64,000 nucleotides of DNA from Nemophila menziesii (lineage: Eukaryota; Streptophyta; Magnoliopsida; Boraginales; Hydrophyllaceae). Below, piece by piece: positions 34,101-42,984 of the stretch; the first letter of the stretch is position 1, and each line of letters opens with the position of its first letter. The stretch lies in the NCBI GenBank assembly GCA_029959085.1, contig JARWIR010000216.1:1-64000 (forward strand). The letters are read 5' to 3'. Position numbers and translations under genes: made by a program. Below the pieces are notes generated by a model. The model was not told where the DNA came from. It searched no databases and was given only the letters and a program-made list of their open reading frames with translations.

Positions 34101-37100
34101 CTAAACACCGAAAAAATCATCCATAAAAACCTCCAAATATTTATCAATCATGTCCCAAAATATAGCCATCATGCACCTCTGGAACGTGGCAGGTGCATTG
34201 CATAAACCAAACGGCATTCTTCTATAAGCAAAAGTACCAAACGGACATGTAAAAGTTGTTTTGTGTTGATCAAGGGGATCCACACAAATCTGATTATAAC
34301 CCGAATATCCGTCTATGAAACAGTAATATTCTCTCCCTGCAAGTTTGTCTAGCATCTGATCAATAAATGGTAGCGGGAAGTGATCTTTCTTAGTTGCTTT
34401 GTTCAGTCTTCGGTAGTCCATGCACACGCGCCACCCTACAACTGGTCTTGATGGTATGGCTTCGCCTTGCTCATTAAGGATGGTAGTGAAACCTCCTTTC
34501 TTAGGAACACACTGTACTGGACTAACCCAATCACTGCTAGCAATCGGATAGATAATTCCTGCGTCTAATAACTTGATAACTTCCTTCCTCACTACTTCTT
34601 TCATAGCTGGCATGAGTCTTCTCTGTCCTTCTATAGATCGCCCACCTTCGTTCTCAAGAATGATTTTGTGTTTGCAAACGGAAGGACTAATTCCCTTGAT
34701 GTCGGCAATAGTCCATCCAATTGCTTCTTTGTTTGCACGAAGTACTTGAAGTAGCTTCTCCTCTTGAGGACCTGAAAGGTTAGCAGAAATAATAACAGGC
34801 AAAGTTTTGTTCGTACCTAGATATGCATAGCGTAGGTGATCTGGAAGTGGTTTTTCTTCGAGAACAGGTGGACATATTATAGATGGTTGTTTCATTGGTT
34901 CAATGTCACCTGGCTCTCGAAGTAATTCTCGTACGTTTAATCCTAATGCAGCAACATCTTCCGGGGGAGTCTCGAGTTCTGGTGTTTCAGGTGCTAAGGC
35001 TTTGTCAAGATCATCATTTAAGTTCTCTTCATTGAAGACTTCTTGCGTAATCTTTTCGATGACATCTACCTTGAAGCATTCGTCTTTCGCTTTAGGATAT
35101 TTCATAGCCTGAAACACATTGAATCGTATCTGTTCGCCTTGTACTCTCATGATCAACTCACCATTCTCAACATCAATTAGTGTACGCCCCGTGGCTAAGA
35201 ATGGTCTACCCAAAATGATGGGGACATTCTTATCCGCGTCGTAGTCAAGGATAATATAATCGCAAGGAAAAATAAAAGAGCCCGCGTTAACTAAAACATC
35301 TTCAATTTTACCTACTGGTCGTGAGAGGGAGCGATCCGCCATTTGTAGTACCACAGATGTAGGCACTACTTCTCCGATATTAAGCTTCTCGAATAGGGAT
35401 TTAGGCATGAGATTGATGCTCGCACCTAAATCACATAATGCTTTCCCGGTCCAATTTTCTCCAATGCCGATAGGTATTGTGAAACTTCCGGGATCTTCTA
35501 GTTTCGGTGGCAACTCATTTTGACATATAGCACTGCACTCCCTAGGTAATCCAATTGGTTCCCCAGTCTCTATACTTCGCTTGTTGGAGAGAATGTCTTT
35601 CATAAATTTCATGTAGCTTGGCATCCTCTTAAGAGCTTCAACAAGGGGTATATTGATTTCCAGTTTCTTCAATATGTCAATGAACTTCTTGAATTCCAGG
35701 TCATTGTCCTTCTTCCTGACACGTGAAGGATAAGGTGGTGGAGGGCGTGTATTAAGTTCCACTGGTTGTCTTGTCTTATCAGGTGTCTCGGCTTGGACAC
35801 TTTTTGGTTGAACTACCTCCTTGACTGTATCTTTGATTATTTCTTCCCCCCTTTGTTCTGGAATAGGGATAGGCTCTGGTTCTGGTCTTGGTGGAGGCAG
35901 TTGCTTCCCACTTCGCAATTCAACTGCATGGCAAGAATCGTCTCTAGGAGCAATAGTATCACTTGGGAGTTGCCCTTTCGGCCTAGTTTGTAATGTACTC
36001 GCCATCTGTGATATAGTATGCTCTAGTTGCTTTATAACCTTCTCCTGAGTTCGAACTCTCTGTTGGCTATAATTTATTTTCTTCTCAACGTTTTGCATTA
36101 ATTTAGTCATACTTGAAGTCAAACTCTGGAGTTGTTCTTGTTTTGCCAATTGCATTGATTGTTTAGGTGGATCTTTCTTCGGTTCTTGACAAGTTTTCTT
36201 AACAATGGGTTCCTTTTTCTGAATAGGTTGTGGAGGATTATAAGGTTGAAGTTGGGGTTGCTGACTAGTTTCTTGTTTTCTGTCCCAACTCTTTTGTTGT
36301 GGAGGTTGTTGATAATTAGTGTAGCTTTCTTGAGGATAATTATAACCATTAGAGTAATAGTTATCTTGAGGATATTGAACGGAAGCTACTGCTGGATTAT
36401 TCATACATCCTGCCCACACATGATTTCTTGATCCACAACCAAGACACGAAGGAATTGTGCGTACCATATTTACCTGAGCAATTGTTCGGGCTTGTTCTGT
36501 CAGCTCTTCGAGTTGTTTAGCCAATTCCTTAAGCTTTAGAGATTCTGAATTGTTCTCCTTTACTGATTTCTTTGGCCAACTTCTCTCGTTTTCAAGAATT
36601 CTTTCCATCCCCAACTCAGCTTCTACAGGATCTAGCAACACAAAACCTGTGTTTCCTACCGAATCTGCTTTCTCTCTTGATTTATCATTAAGGCCTCCAT
36701 AAAACAAGGTTAAATAATATTCTGGCGAGGATCTATGATATGGACACCTCGCTTTCTTCTCTGTAAATCGTAACCATGCTTCACCCAAACTCTCTTCCTC
36801 TTTCTGTATAAATTGTTCAAGTTCCAACATATCTTTTAAACGTCTACTAACCGGATAAAAACGGTCTAGGAATCTTGTTTGAAGCTTGTCCCAATCTGGA
36901 ATAATATGAGGGTATTGGGCATCATACCAATCGCTTGCACATCCGGTCAAGAAGAACTGGAACATCAAGTAATATACTTGCTCCCTAGTAACTCCTCTTA
37001 CGATATAAGCATCACAGATCTGCATGAACTTCTGAATATATCGGATTGGATCTTGATGTGTATCTCCGCTGAATAATCCATGAGACGCAAACTGAGTTAA

Positions 37101-37208
37101 CATCCCAGGATCAGGTTTAAATTTAGCGGCTTGGATTTCTGGAGCGCGAATTCCTCGTGGCTCCACTCTGAACTCGATGGGTAGCTCAAGTCTCCTTGGG
37201 TTCTCCAT
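34101..37208 (-). CDS. Athila gag, protease and reverse transcriptase (5' part)
   Basis: 1035 aa. The retrotransposon gag domain spans about residues 35-210 (RYIQKFMQICDAY), with a CCHC zinc knuckle at 255-268 (C255, C258, H263, C268) and a Q/P-rich linker. The aspartic protease has DLGAS in ALCDLGASINLMP, and the reverse transcriptase runs from about residue 860 (WRVCMDYRRLNKATKKDHFP; FGLCNAPATFQR) to the catalytic FMDD at the very end. Immediately after that motif the frame shifts (an extra T in a T run near 34103-34108) and ends. The initiator ATG at 37208 lies ~100 bp after the primer site. Confidence 0.92.
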   Translation of the reverse strand: MENPRRLELPIEFRVEPRGIRAPEIQAAKFKPDPGMLTQFASHGLFSGDTHQDPIRYIQKFMQICDAYIVRGVTREQVYYLMFQFFLTGCASDWYDAQYPHIIPDWDKLQTRFLDRFYPVSRRLKDMLELEQFIQKEEESLGEAWLRFTEKKARCPYHRSSPEYYLTLFYGGLNDKSREKADSVGNTGFVLLDPVEAELGMERILENERSWPKKSVKENNSESLKLKELAKQLEELTEQARTIAQVNMVRTIPSCLGCGSRNHVWAGCMNNPAVASVQYPQDNYYSNGYNYPQESYTNYQQPPQQKSWDRKQETSQQPQLQPYNPPQPIQKKEPIVKKTCQEPKKDPPKQSMQLAKQEQLQSLTSSMTKLMQNVEKKINYSQQRVRTQEKVIKQLEHTISQMASTLQTRPKGQLPSDTIAPRDDSCHAVELRSGKQLPPPRPEPEPIPIPEQRGEEIIKDTVKEVVQPKSVQAETPDKTRQPVELNTRPPPPYPSRVRKKDNDLEFKKFIDILKKLEINIPLVEALKRMPSYMKFMKDILSNKRSIETGEPIGLPRECSAICQNELPPKLEDPGSFTIPIGIGENWTGKALCDLGASINLMPKSLFEKLNIGEVVPTSVVLQMADRSLSRPVGKIEDVLVNAGSFIFPCDYIILDYDADKNVPIILGRPFLATGRTLIDVENGELIMRVQGEQIRFNVFQAMKYPKAKDECFKVDVIEKITQEVFNEENLNDDLDKALAPETPELETPPEDVAALGLNVRELLREPGDIEPMKQPSIICPPVLEEKPLPDHLRYAYLGTNKTLPVIISANLSGPQEEKLLQVLRANKEAIGWTIADIKGISPSVCKHKIILENEGGRSIEGQRRLMPAMKEVVRKEVIKLLDAGIIYPIASSDWVSPVQCVPKKGGFTTILNEQGEAIPSRPVVGWRVCMDYRRLNKATKKDHFPLPFIDQMLDKLAGREYYCFIDGYSGYNQICVDPLDQHKTTFTCPFGTFAYRRMPFGLCNAPATFQRCMMAIFWDMIDKYLEVFMDDFFGV

Positions 37209-37310
37209 CTGTAGCTAAATCTGAAAAACAAAAACTAAAAACAAAAAGCGTAAAATAGAACTAACTAAAAATAAAAGCACAAGATATATGCACAAGGACT
37301 AACGATGTAG

Positions 37311-37328
37311 TCCCCGGCAGCGGCGCCA
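37311..37328 (-). promoter_or_regulatory. Athila primer binding site (tRNA-Asp)
   Basis: On the minus strand TGGCGCCGCTGCCGGGGA, six bases after the 5' LTR. It is complementary, with one mismatch, to the 3' end of plant tRNA-Asp, the usual primer of Athila/Tat elements. Confidence 0.9.
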
Positions 37329-37334
37329 AAAACT

Positions 37335-38813
37335 TGGTGGGGCCTAGGGTGTGATAAAATAAGATATAATTAACGTGCAAATAACACCCTAAACTACACG
37401 GTTCTGCAAGTATACAGATCGTATGCAAGTTTTAGATAAAGATTCGTTCCGCAGAGACTACAGAGGTTAGGAGAATCTTATGCAAATAGCAAGTGCAAAT
37501 AATTAAAGCTAGAACAACTAAACGCAATTAAAAGTAAAGACAAATAGATTTTTGATTGATTTTCTAATAAACTAAAGTAAACTAAGAATAATTAAAAGAC
37601 AGAAAATTAAATATGAAAGAGAAGTGATATGAGAATATAGCTTAAGTTATTAGCATGTAATCCCCACTAGTTTTGCCGTTCTAAACATGTAAGGGTGAAT
37701 TATGTAGTATTTCCCTAATCGGTCCCAATATGCTATCGGTAGTTTAAAATAGGATTTACCTGTGTCAATAAGGCTTCCTAAGCAAACTTTTCCTGTAATT
37801 GGTAAAGAGTCACAAGACTCAACCATAGTGATTATCTAGATAGGTTGGGTTGTCAGATCAAACCTAAAACTAAACGTTATGTGCTAAACATGCAATTGAA
37901 CACCGTTGTCAATGGTATCCTAATTACTAGATGGTAATTCTAATGGCGGCCGTCCACAAGAACACAGAATATAAATTCAAACACATAAACAGAGAATAAA
38001 AACTATAATTCTATTTAAAACATTAAATTCCCAAATTAGATAGATGTCAATCAAAACTAGGGTTCATACATTAATGCTAAAACTTAAGCTAAAGAAAATT
38101 AGTTCATAAAAGAAAAGAAAGAAATTACAAAATTAAAGGTAGAAGAAGACATTGTTGATGACAGCTCCTTCCAGACTTCTCTCTTGTGTTCTAAGCTTCC
38201 TCTTGGTTTAAGGTTTCACCAAGGATGATTTAAGAGTGTTAAGAGGCTGTATTTATAGGTTAGAGGTTGACCTAATTCGTTTCTTTAGAGATAAGTTAAG
38301 TAATGGACTCCTAGCCCAACTCAAATTCGTATGGAAATAAAGATAAACACTGCTGCGTTGTTTTGGTCATAACTTCTTTATTATTGGTCCGATTTTGCTC
38401 CACAAGATACCAAAAGAATCGCAACAGAATTATCTACATCCTTTAGGAGTAATTTACCAAATTCGGCCTCTTTATTAGGTAAAAACGCCTATCTTTGCAG
38501 AATCCCAGATTTAGGCAGCTTTTCCTTTTCCATCTTTTTAGCAATTATTTCCTTATCTCCAATTTCCATGCATATCTCCTTCCATAAGTTGTTGTCTTTG
38601 ACTTGGACTCTAATTAATCTCCATAATTATCTTTAAAGCTTCACACTAAATAAACAATTAAACCCAATATGCTCTAAAAATAATAATTCTACAAATCAAG
38701 ACCCAAAATAGGAAAGTGCACTAAATTAAGCTAAAATCAACCTATAAACTAATAAATAAGCCTAAAATGATGTCTCATGAGTATATTTAACTATCACAAA
38801 TGAGGAGACATCA
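37335..38813 (-). repeat. Athila 5' LTR
   Basis: 1479 bp; three bases longer than the 3' LTR because of a TTT insertion near 37550. It ends against the CTTGG target duplication. Confidence 0.93.
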
Positions 38814-39230
38814 CTTGGCATATCGTGTAGCAGACCCGAGTGTTACTGTTGATGATTTGAAAGCTCCCATAAGACAAATGTTGACATATGCGGGAAAGGA
38901 AGGCTTAATTGAACATATTTCCGGTTTGAGTATTACACAACAGGAGGAGGAAGCACCGGGTTCAAGTAGGTCGCGAAGGAGGAGACAAACTTAGTTATTT
39001 ATCACTTTAGTTTATTTTTAGTTGTAATCGTATTATATTATGTTTGGATTTAGCTTTGTGTAATGATTTTAGTGATTGTTTGTGTTAATAAATACTTTGG
39101 TGATTGTTTTGGTTTGAAAAGTGATTGTTTTGTGTTTGATTTTTGTGAGTTTGTAATTGAAAAATCTTGAGTTGGTGTTATTGTAATTGTAGAAGTAGGT
39201 GTGGATGGAGTTTGCCAAAAAAATCTGCTA

Positions 39231-39330
39231 AAAATCTCTGCCTTGAAGGGCGGTAGGACGGGTACCACCCTTCTTTTATGCGTTTTAAGGGCGCTACCCG
39301 TCCTACCGCCCTTCAAGGCAGAGATCTTTT
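39231..39330. terminator. Strong hairpin between convergent MULE genes
   Basis: Arms 39231-39264 and 39295-39330 are perfectly complementary over about 30 bases (CTCTGCCTTGAAGGGCGG on the left; inverse on the right), with a ~30-base loop. It lies in the ~560 bp between the PMD stop (38994) and the mudrA stop (39556). The arms contain GGGCGGTAGGACGG, the same motif as the MULE terminal repeats. A shared 3' processing signal or internal transposase site is inferred. Confidence 0.75.
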
Positions 39331-39555
39331 GCAATTTTTTTTCAATAAATAACAACTCTAATTCTACACATTAAAAACACAAACCCAATCATATCAAAAC
39401 AACAACAATATTTTTGTTCGATTACACACAAAGTACGTATAATTCGATAATATTACAAAATACGACAATTAAATAAAGTTTGATCGAAACTATTTTTTTT
39501 TCCGAGGCTCCCCACACGTCTTTTTGTTGTGCCCATATTGTTTGCATGTACCACA

Positions 39556-41924
39556 TCAATTCGTACCCCGATCTTCTCTAGCATCCATTGCATTGTGAAT
39601 CCGGGAAGACCTCCTTCGACCACTCCTGGTAATTATTCTTTTCTTACATGCCACAACTTCAACGCTTTCGTAAAGTGGATAATCGAGAACATCCATAAGG
39701 GGACGGAACTTACCGGCATAGGAATCTATGTATTTCGACAACGATAAGTGTTCAGACACATACGGGTAGTATGTTATATCTTTACCGTACGTCTGAGTAA
39801 CAGCAATGAAATGACCACATGGACGGTGCAACATTTGCCAAAGTCCACATGTACATAATTGTTCGTTGACATTTACGATGAAACTCATTCTATCACTATC
39901 CGATCTCCTACCATCCAACGCGTTACAGTCCCATAAATCTTCTTCTGCATCGTAAAGTTCAAGGTTTATAACCAGTCTCATATATTTCACTTTTATAAAG
40001 TTCAAGTGCGACCTTCGGTGGGAATACACTTCCTCTTGCCAAAGCATCCTTCCCGTCTTTTCTCCTTACCACAAAGTAACCGGCACTTTTCTAGAAATGT
40101 TAACAGTACAATAGTCGTTACAGGCAACCCCCTAACTCCTTTCAAGACGTTATTAAAAACCTCTGATAAGTTTGTTGTCATATTACCATAACGGTACCCA
40201 CCGTCATGTGCAAGAGACCATCTATCCTTCGCTATTCTTTCAATCCAACCTTTGTGTTTTCCGTCATTTAACTCGCAAAATTGTCGGTAATACTTATCAT
40301 GTTCATGCATATCTGACATGTAAGCATGATCAATGAAAGTCTTCTTTGCCACCCGATTTTTTGTATTTGTGATACAAATTGCTTGCTAAGTGGAGCACAC
40401 ATAATCGATGAACTCCTTCGGGTTGTGGAAACACATCCCGAATACTTGCCAATATACCTTTATGCCGATCCAACAATAAACATATTTTTCGATTTTTCGT
40501 AACATATTTTTTTAGACAAGTCAAAAAAATGTCCATGTGTATGTCGACTCAACATCGGCTAATGAATAAGCTAACGAAAATAGTTGATTGTTTGCATCGT
40601 ACCCAACCGCAATAAGTAGTTTACCATCGTACTTCCCATATAAATGGGTTGCATCAAGGCTAACCACGGGCATCATATGCTTGAAACCTTCGATATTAGC
40701 TCCAAATGCCCAAAAAACCATATCAAACGTAGCTTTGTTGCCCGCAACATTTTTATACACAAACTCGTATATTGTTCCCGGGTTAGTGACTCGTAAAGCA
40801 CCCAAAAGTTTAGGTAAATCCGTGAGCGCCCCTTCATGTGTTCCGAATAATTTTTCAAGCACCTTTTGTTTACCCCGCCATGCCTTACCATACGAAATGT
40901 AATGGTCGTAATCCTTATGAATTTGAGTTTGTATCAAACCAATTTTCATAGCTATATCGGTCTTCACCATAGCAAATACTTCATATCTAACAAAATCCGA
41001 AGTCAATTGTCGGTGATTTTTCACAAGAATTCCGGGTTGACACCTATGTTCTTCTAACTTAGTAATTTGCCACACATTACTTCGACTAACATAAACACCA
41101 CGAAGATAGAATCCGCAACCGTCTTTAGCATGTGCACAAATGCGTGCAATGTATTTATTATTCGTCCTTTGAGTTTTATATTGCTTGTGATGTTTAAGGT
41201 GCCACCTACTCACGTCCAACAAAAGATCACGCCTTGAGGCGTATCGCTCACCCAAGATGAGTTGACCTCCATTCACCATGGAAGATGGTCTACTTAATTG
41301 CCAATCATGACATTATCCTTTCTCGCTCGTATCAAGGGGACCAAAATTGTAATTAGTTGGATTAGAACATTCATTATCGTCATCGTCATCGTCGTTCTTA
41401 CCACTATCTTCATTCTCATCACTAGAAATATGAAAACCCTCTTCATCGGATGCCTCCAATTCGGTTTCTCTATTGTCATCATTTTCACTATAATCTTCAC
41501 GAATTGTCTCGCGAATCGGCTCAAGAGGTATGGATGTGTTACACCGCTCATAATTCTTTTTTTTACCCTTTTCACGCGAAGTAGAAGCTTGCGATTCACG
41601 AATTTCTTCAATCTCGGCGTAAATCTCAATATCATGGTATTGACCGTTTCTCGCCCCACAAATCATTGCATTAATCGTGTCCTCCCCAACATCTATAGCA
41701 TGATACCGTGGAGGGTTTGACGAAATCGGACATCGCCATTTCAAATTAAAAATAACTTATTTTGCATTCCAATTACAAGTTGAACATACGGCTTGTTTTA
41801 AACCAATCAACCATATATCTCCTCTGGTCATAAATGGCTTACAATTTCCACCGGAATACTCAACAACACCGTTACCACTACGAACAATGTCACCTCCATA
41901 AAAACATATCCACATAAAACTCAT
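39556..41924 (-). pseudogene. MULE transposase (mudrA-like), broken
   Basis: Read from ATG 41924: a MuDR N-terminal region (FYGGDIVRSGNGVV; GLKQAVCSTCNW), an acidic linker, a zinc-type DNA-binding region (ERYASRRDLLLDVSRWHLKH; CAHAKDGCGFYL), then the transposase core with VVSLDATHLYGKYDGKLLIA (first catalytic Asp) and LLLDRHKGI (second Asp region). A SWIM zinc finger CTCGLWQMLHRPCGH and a basic tail (RSGRRRSSRIHNA) end the protein. In-frame stops at 41757-41759 and 41313-41315, and frame changes near 40530 (T run), 40365 and 40060, disable it. Length and domain order match mudrA-type proteins of about 700-800 aa. Confidence 0.88.
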
Positions 41925-42512
41925 ATCTACCTAAAACCCCAATACAAACAACATAATCAATAGCAAATAAAATACAATATATAAAACCTAATTTGACCTA
42001 ATAATTGTTAGAAACAAACTCCTACAACTAATTAACACTCACAACTACTATATACAATTAATAAAACCTAGTTTTTCTTACATATATATGGTATATATAA
42101 AAACAAATGAATAGAATAATTACCTTCAAGATGAATGGACCAAGGATTTGATGAAAATTGAAGATTTTGGATGTGATTTGAAAGGGGGGGTGAGTGTATG
42201 AGAGAAAAGGGGTATTGAAAATGGAAAGAAAAGGAAGAAGGGGTATTTTTAACCTAAACTGCGGTGAAGGGCGGTCCCCAAGTGAGCGCACATCCTCCAC
42301 GTGAAGAGGGCGGCGGTCAAGGGCCCGCCCTTACTTAACAATTTAATTAGCTTAAGGGCGGTCGATCGGGGACCACCCTTCCAACTTAATCCCAGTTTTA
42401 AGTAAGGGCGGTAGGACGGCTACCGCCCTTGTGCCAGATTTGCAATTTTTTTGTTTCTATGCCAAAACGCTAAATATTTGTAAAAAAATGCTAAAAAAAA
42501 CTCTTGTTTATT

Positions 42513-42984
42513 GGGAAATAAATTATGGGATGTTAATGGGGTGGATTTACCTATCCCCGCATCCTTTCCCACAAAGAAAAGAAGTTGCATGCCTCGCTCT
42601 GCCCCCGCGTTGTTCTTTTCCACGTCCCGTCCCATCCTGCTTTTTAAATCCCCGCGGGATGGGGGTTCCACGTGCGGAATATTTAGACAAATTTTCCTCT
42701 TAGAGTTGCACTTTGATTTAAATAATTAAAAACTTGTATGTTGTAATAGACACACAAACTTTGATTTGAATAATTATTGAATGTAAAATATATTAATTAT
42801 ATATTATATACATGTAGGGCGAGTTTGAAAGGTGGGAAATACTTATCCCCACATCCCGTCCCGCCCTGCACGGGTTTTGAAAATCTATCTACACAAACCC
42901 GCCGCAAGCCCCATTTAGTACCTTAAAACCCGCCACGTTTAATGTTAGGTGGGGCGGGTACCCGCAATCCCCCTCCCTATTAGC
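42513..42984. mobile_element. Probable hAT-type MITE, CCCGC-rich ends
   Basis: About 42528-42979: the left side reads TGGGATGTTAATGGGGTGG and the right side GGGGCGGGTACCCGCAATCC then CCCTCCCTA, with CCCGTCCC-rich subterminal repeats and an AT-rich centre. This resembles the GGGxTGxxAATGGGG class of hAT MITEs. No clear target duplication, so boundaries are approximate. Confidence 0.5.

Larger units (their letters stand above)
27570..38813 (-). mobile_element. Athila-type Ty3-gypsy retrotransposon, nearly intact
   Basis: 11.24 kb, minus orientation, flanked by the 5-bp target duplication CTTGG (27565-27569 and 38814-38818). The LTRs are 1476 and 1479 bp, differing by about four substitutions and one 3-bp indel by eye, so insertion was recent. 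The primer site matches tRNA-Asp, and the polypurine tract is GTTGGGGGTCT. One gag-pol reading unit lacks a chromodomain; a long 3' region with an extra ORF precedes the 3' LTR, an Athila hallmark. It interrupts the last exon of the PMD gene. Confidence 0.93.
25839..38994 (+). pseudogene. Plant mobile domain (PMD, MAIN/MAIL-like) gene, broken
   Basis: PMD proteins are found free, as MAIN/MAIL1, and inside transposons; their molecular role is poorly defined. Exons seen: 25839-~25920 (MASSSSNPDLLLWRQGKFD), 25988-26641 (core with LRDVSMILGIPICGRAV), 26709-26798, about 26882-26966 (RTLRIYRDDLD), 27032-about 27490 (YEGTRIGTVAETCLVDRTEY), and a last exon 27548-27569 continuing at 38819-38994 (VADPSVTVDDLKAP, then a basic SRSRRRRQT end). 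Defects: exon 3 has a 7-bp tandem duplication (TTGGGAC twice, 26717-26730) that shifts the frame; no AG acceptor is visible before exon 4; donors of exons 1 and 5 are unclear; and an 11.2-kb Athila element sits in the last exon. It converges on the mudrA gene of the same MULE. Confidence 0.85.
24817..42503. mobile_element. 17.7-kb MULE carrying a PMD gene and mudrA
   Basis: Terminal inverted repeats of about 110-120 bp (24817-24936 and the inverse at 42385-42503) begin GAGTTTTTTTT and share GGTAGCCGTCCTACCGCCC. The 9-bp TTGTTTATT occurs immediately outside both ends (24808-24816 and 42504-42512), the exact target-duplication size of Mutator-like elements. Inside, a plant mobile domain gene (+) and a mudrA-type transposase gene (-) converge. 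Without the nested Athila (11.2 kb) the element would be about 6.4 kb. Plant mobile domain genes are known passengers of MULEs. Both genes here are broken, so it would need trans-acting transposase. Confidence 0.93.

Noticed and set aside
41298..41720. 140-aa hydrophobic plus-strand frame
   Set aside because: Antisense shadow of the acidic linker of the mudrA pseudogene.
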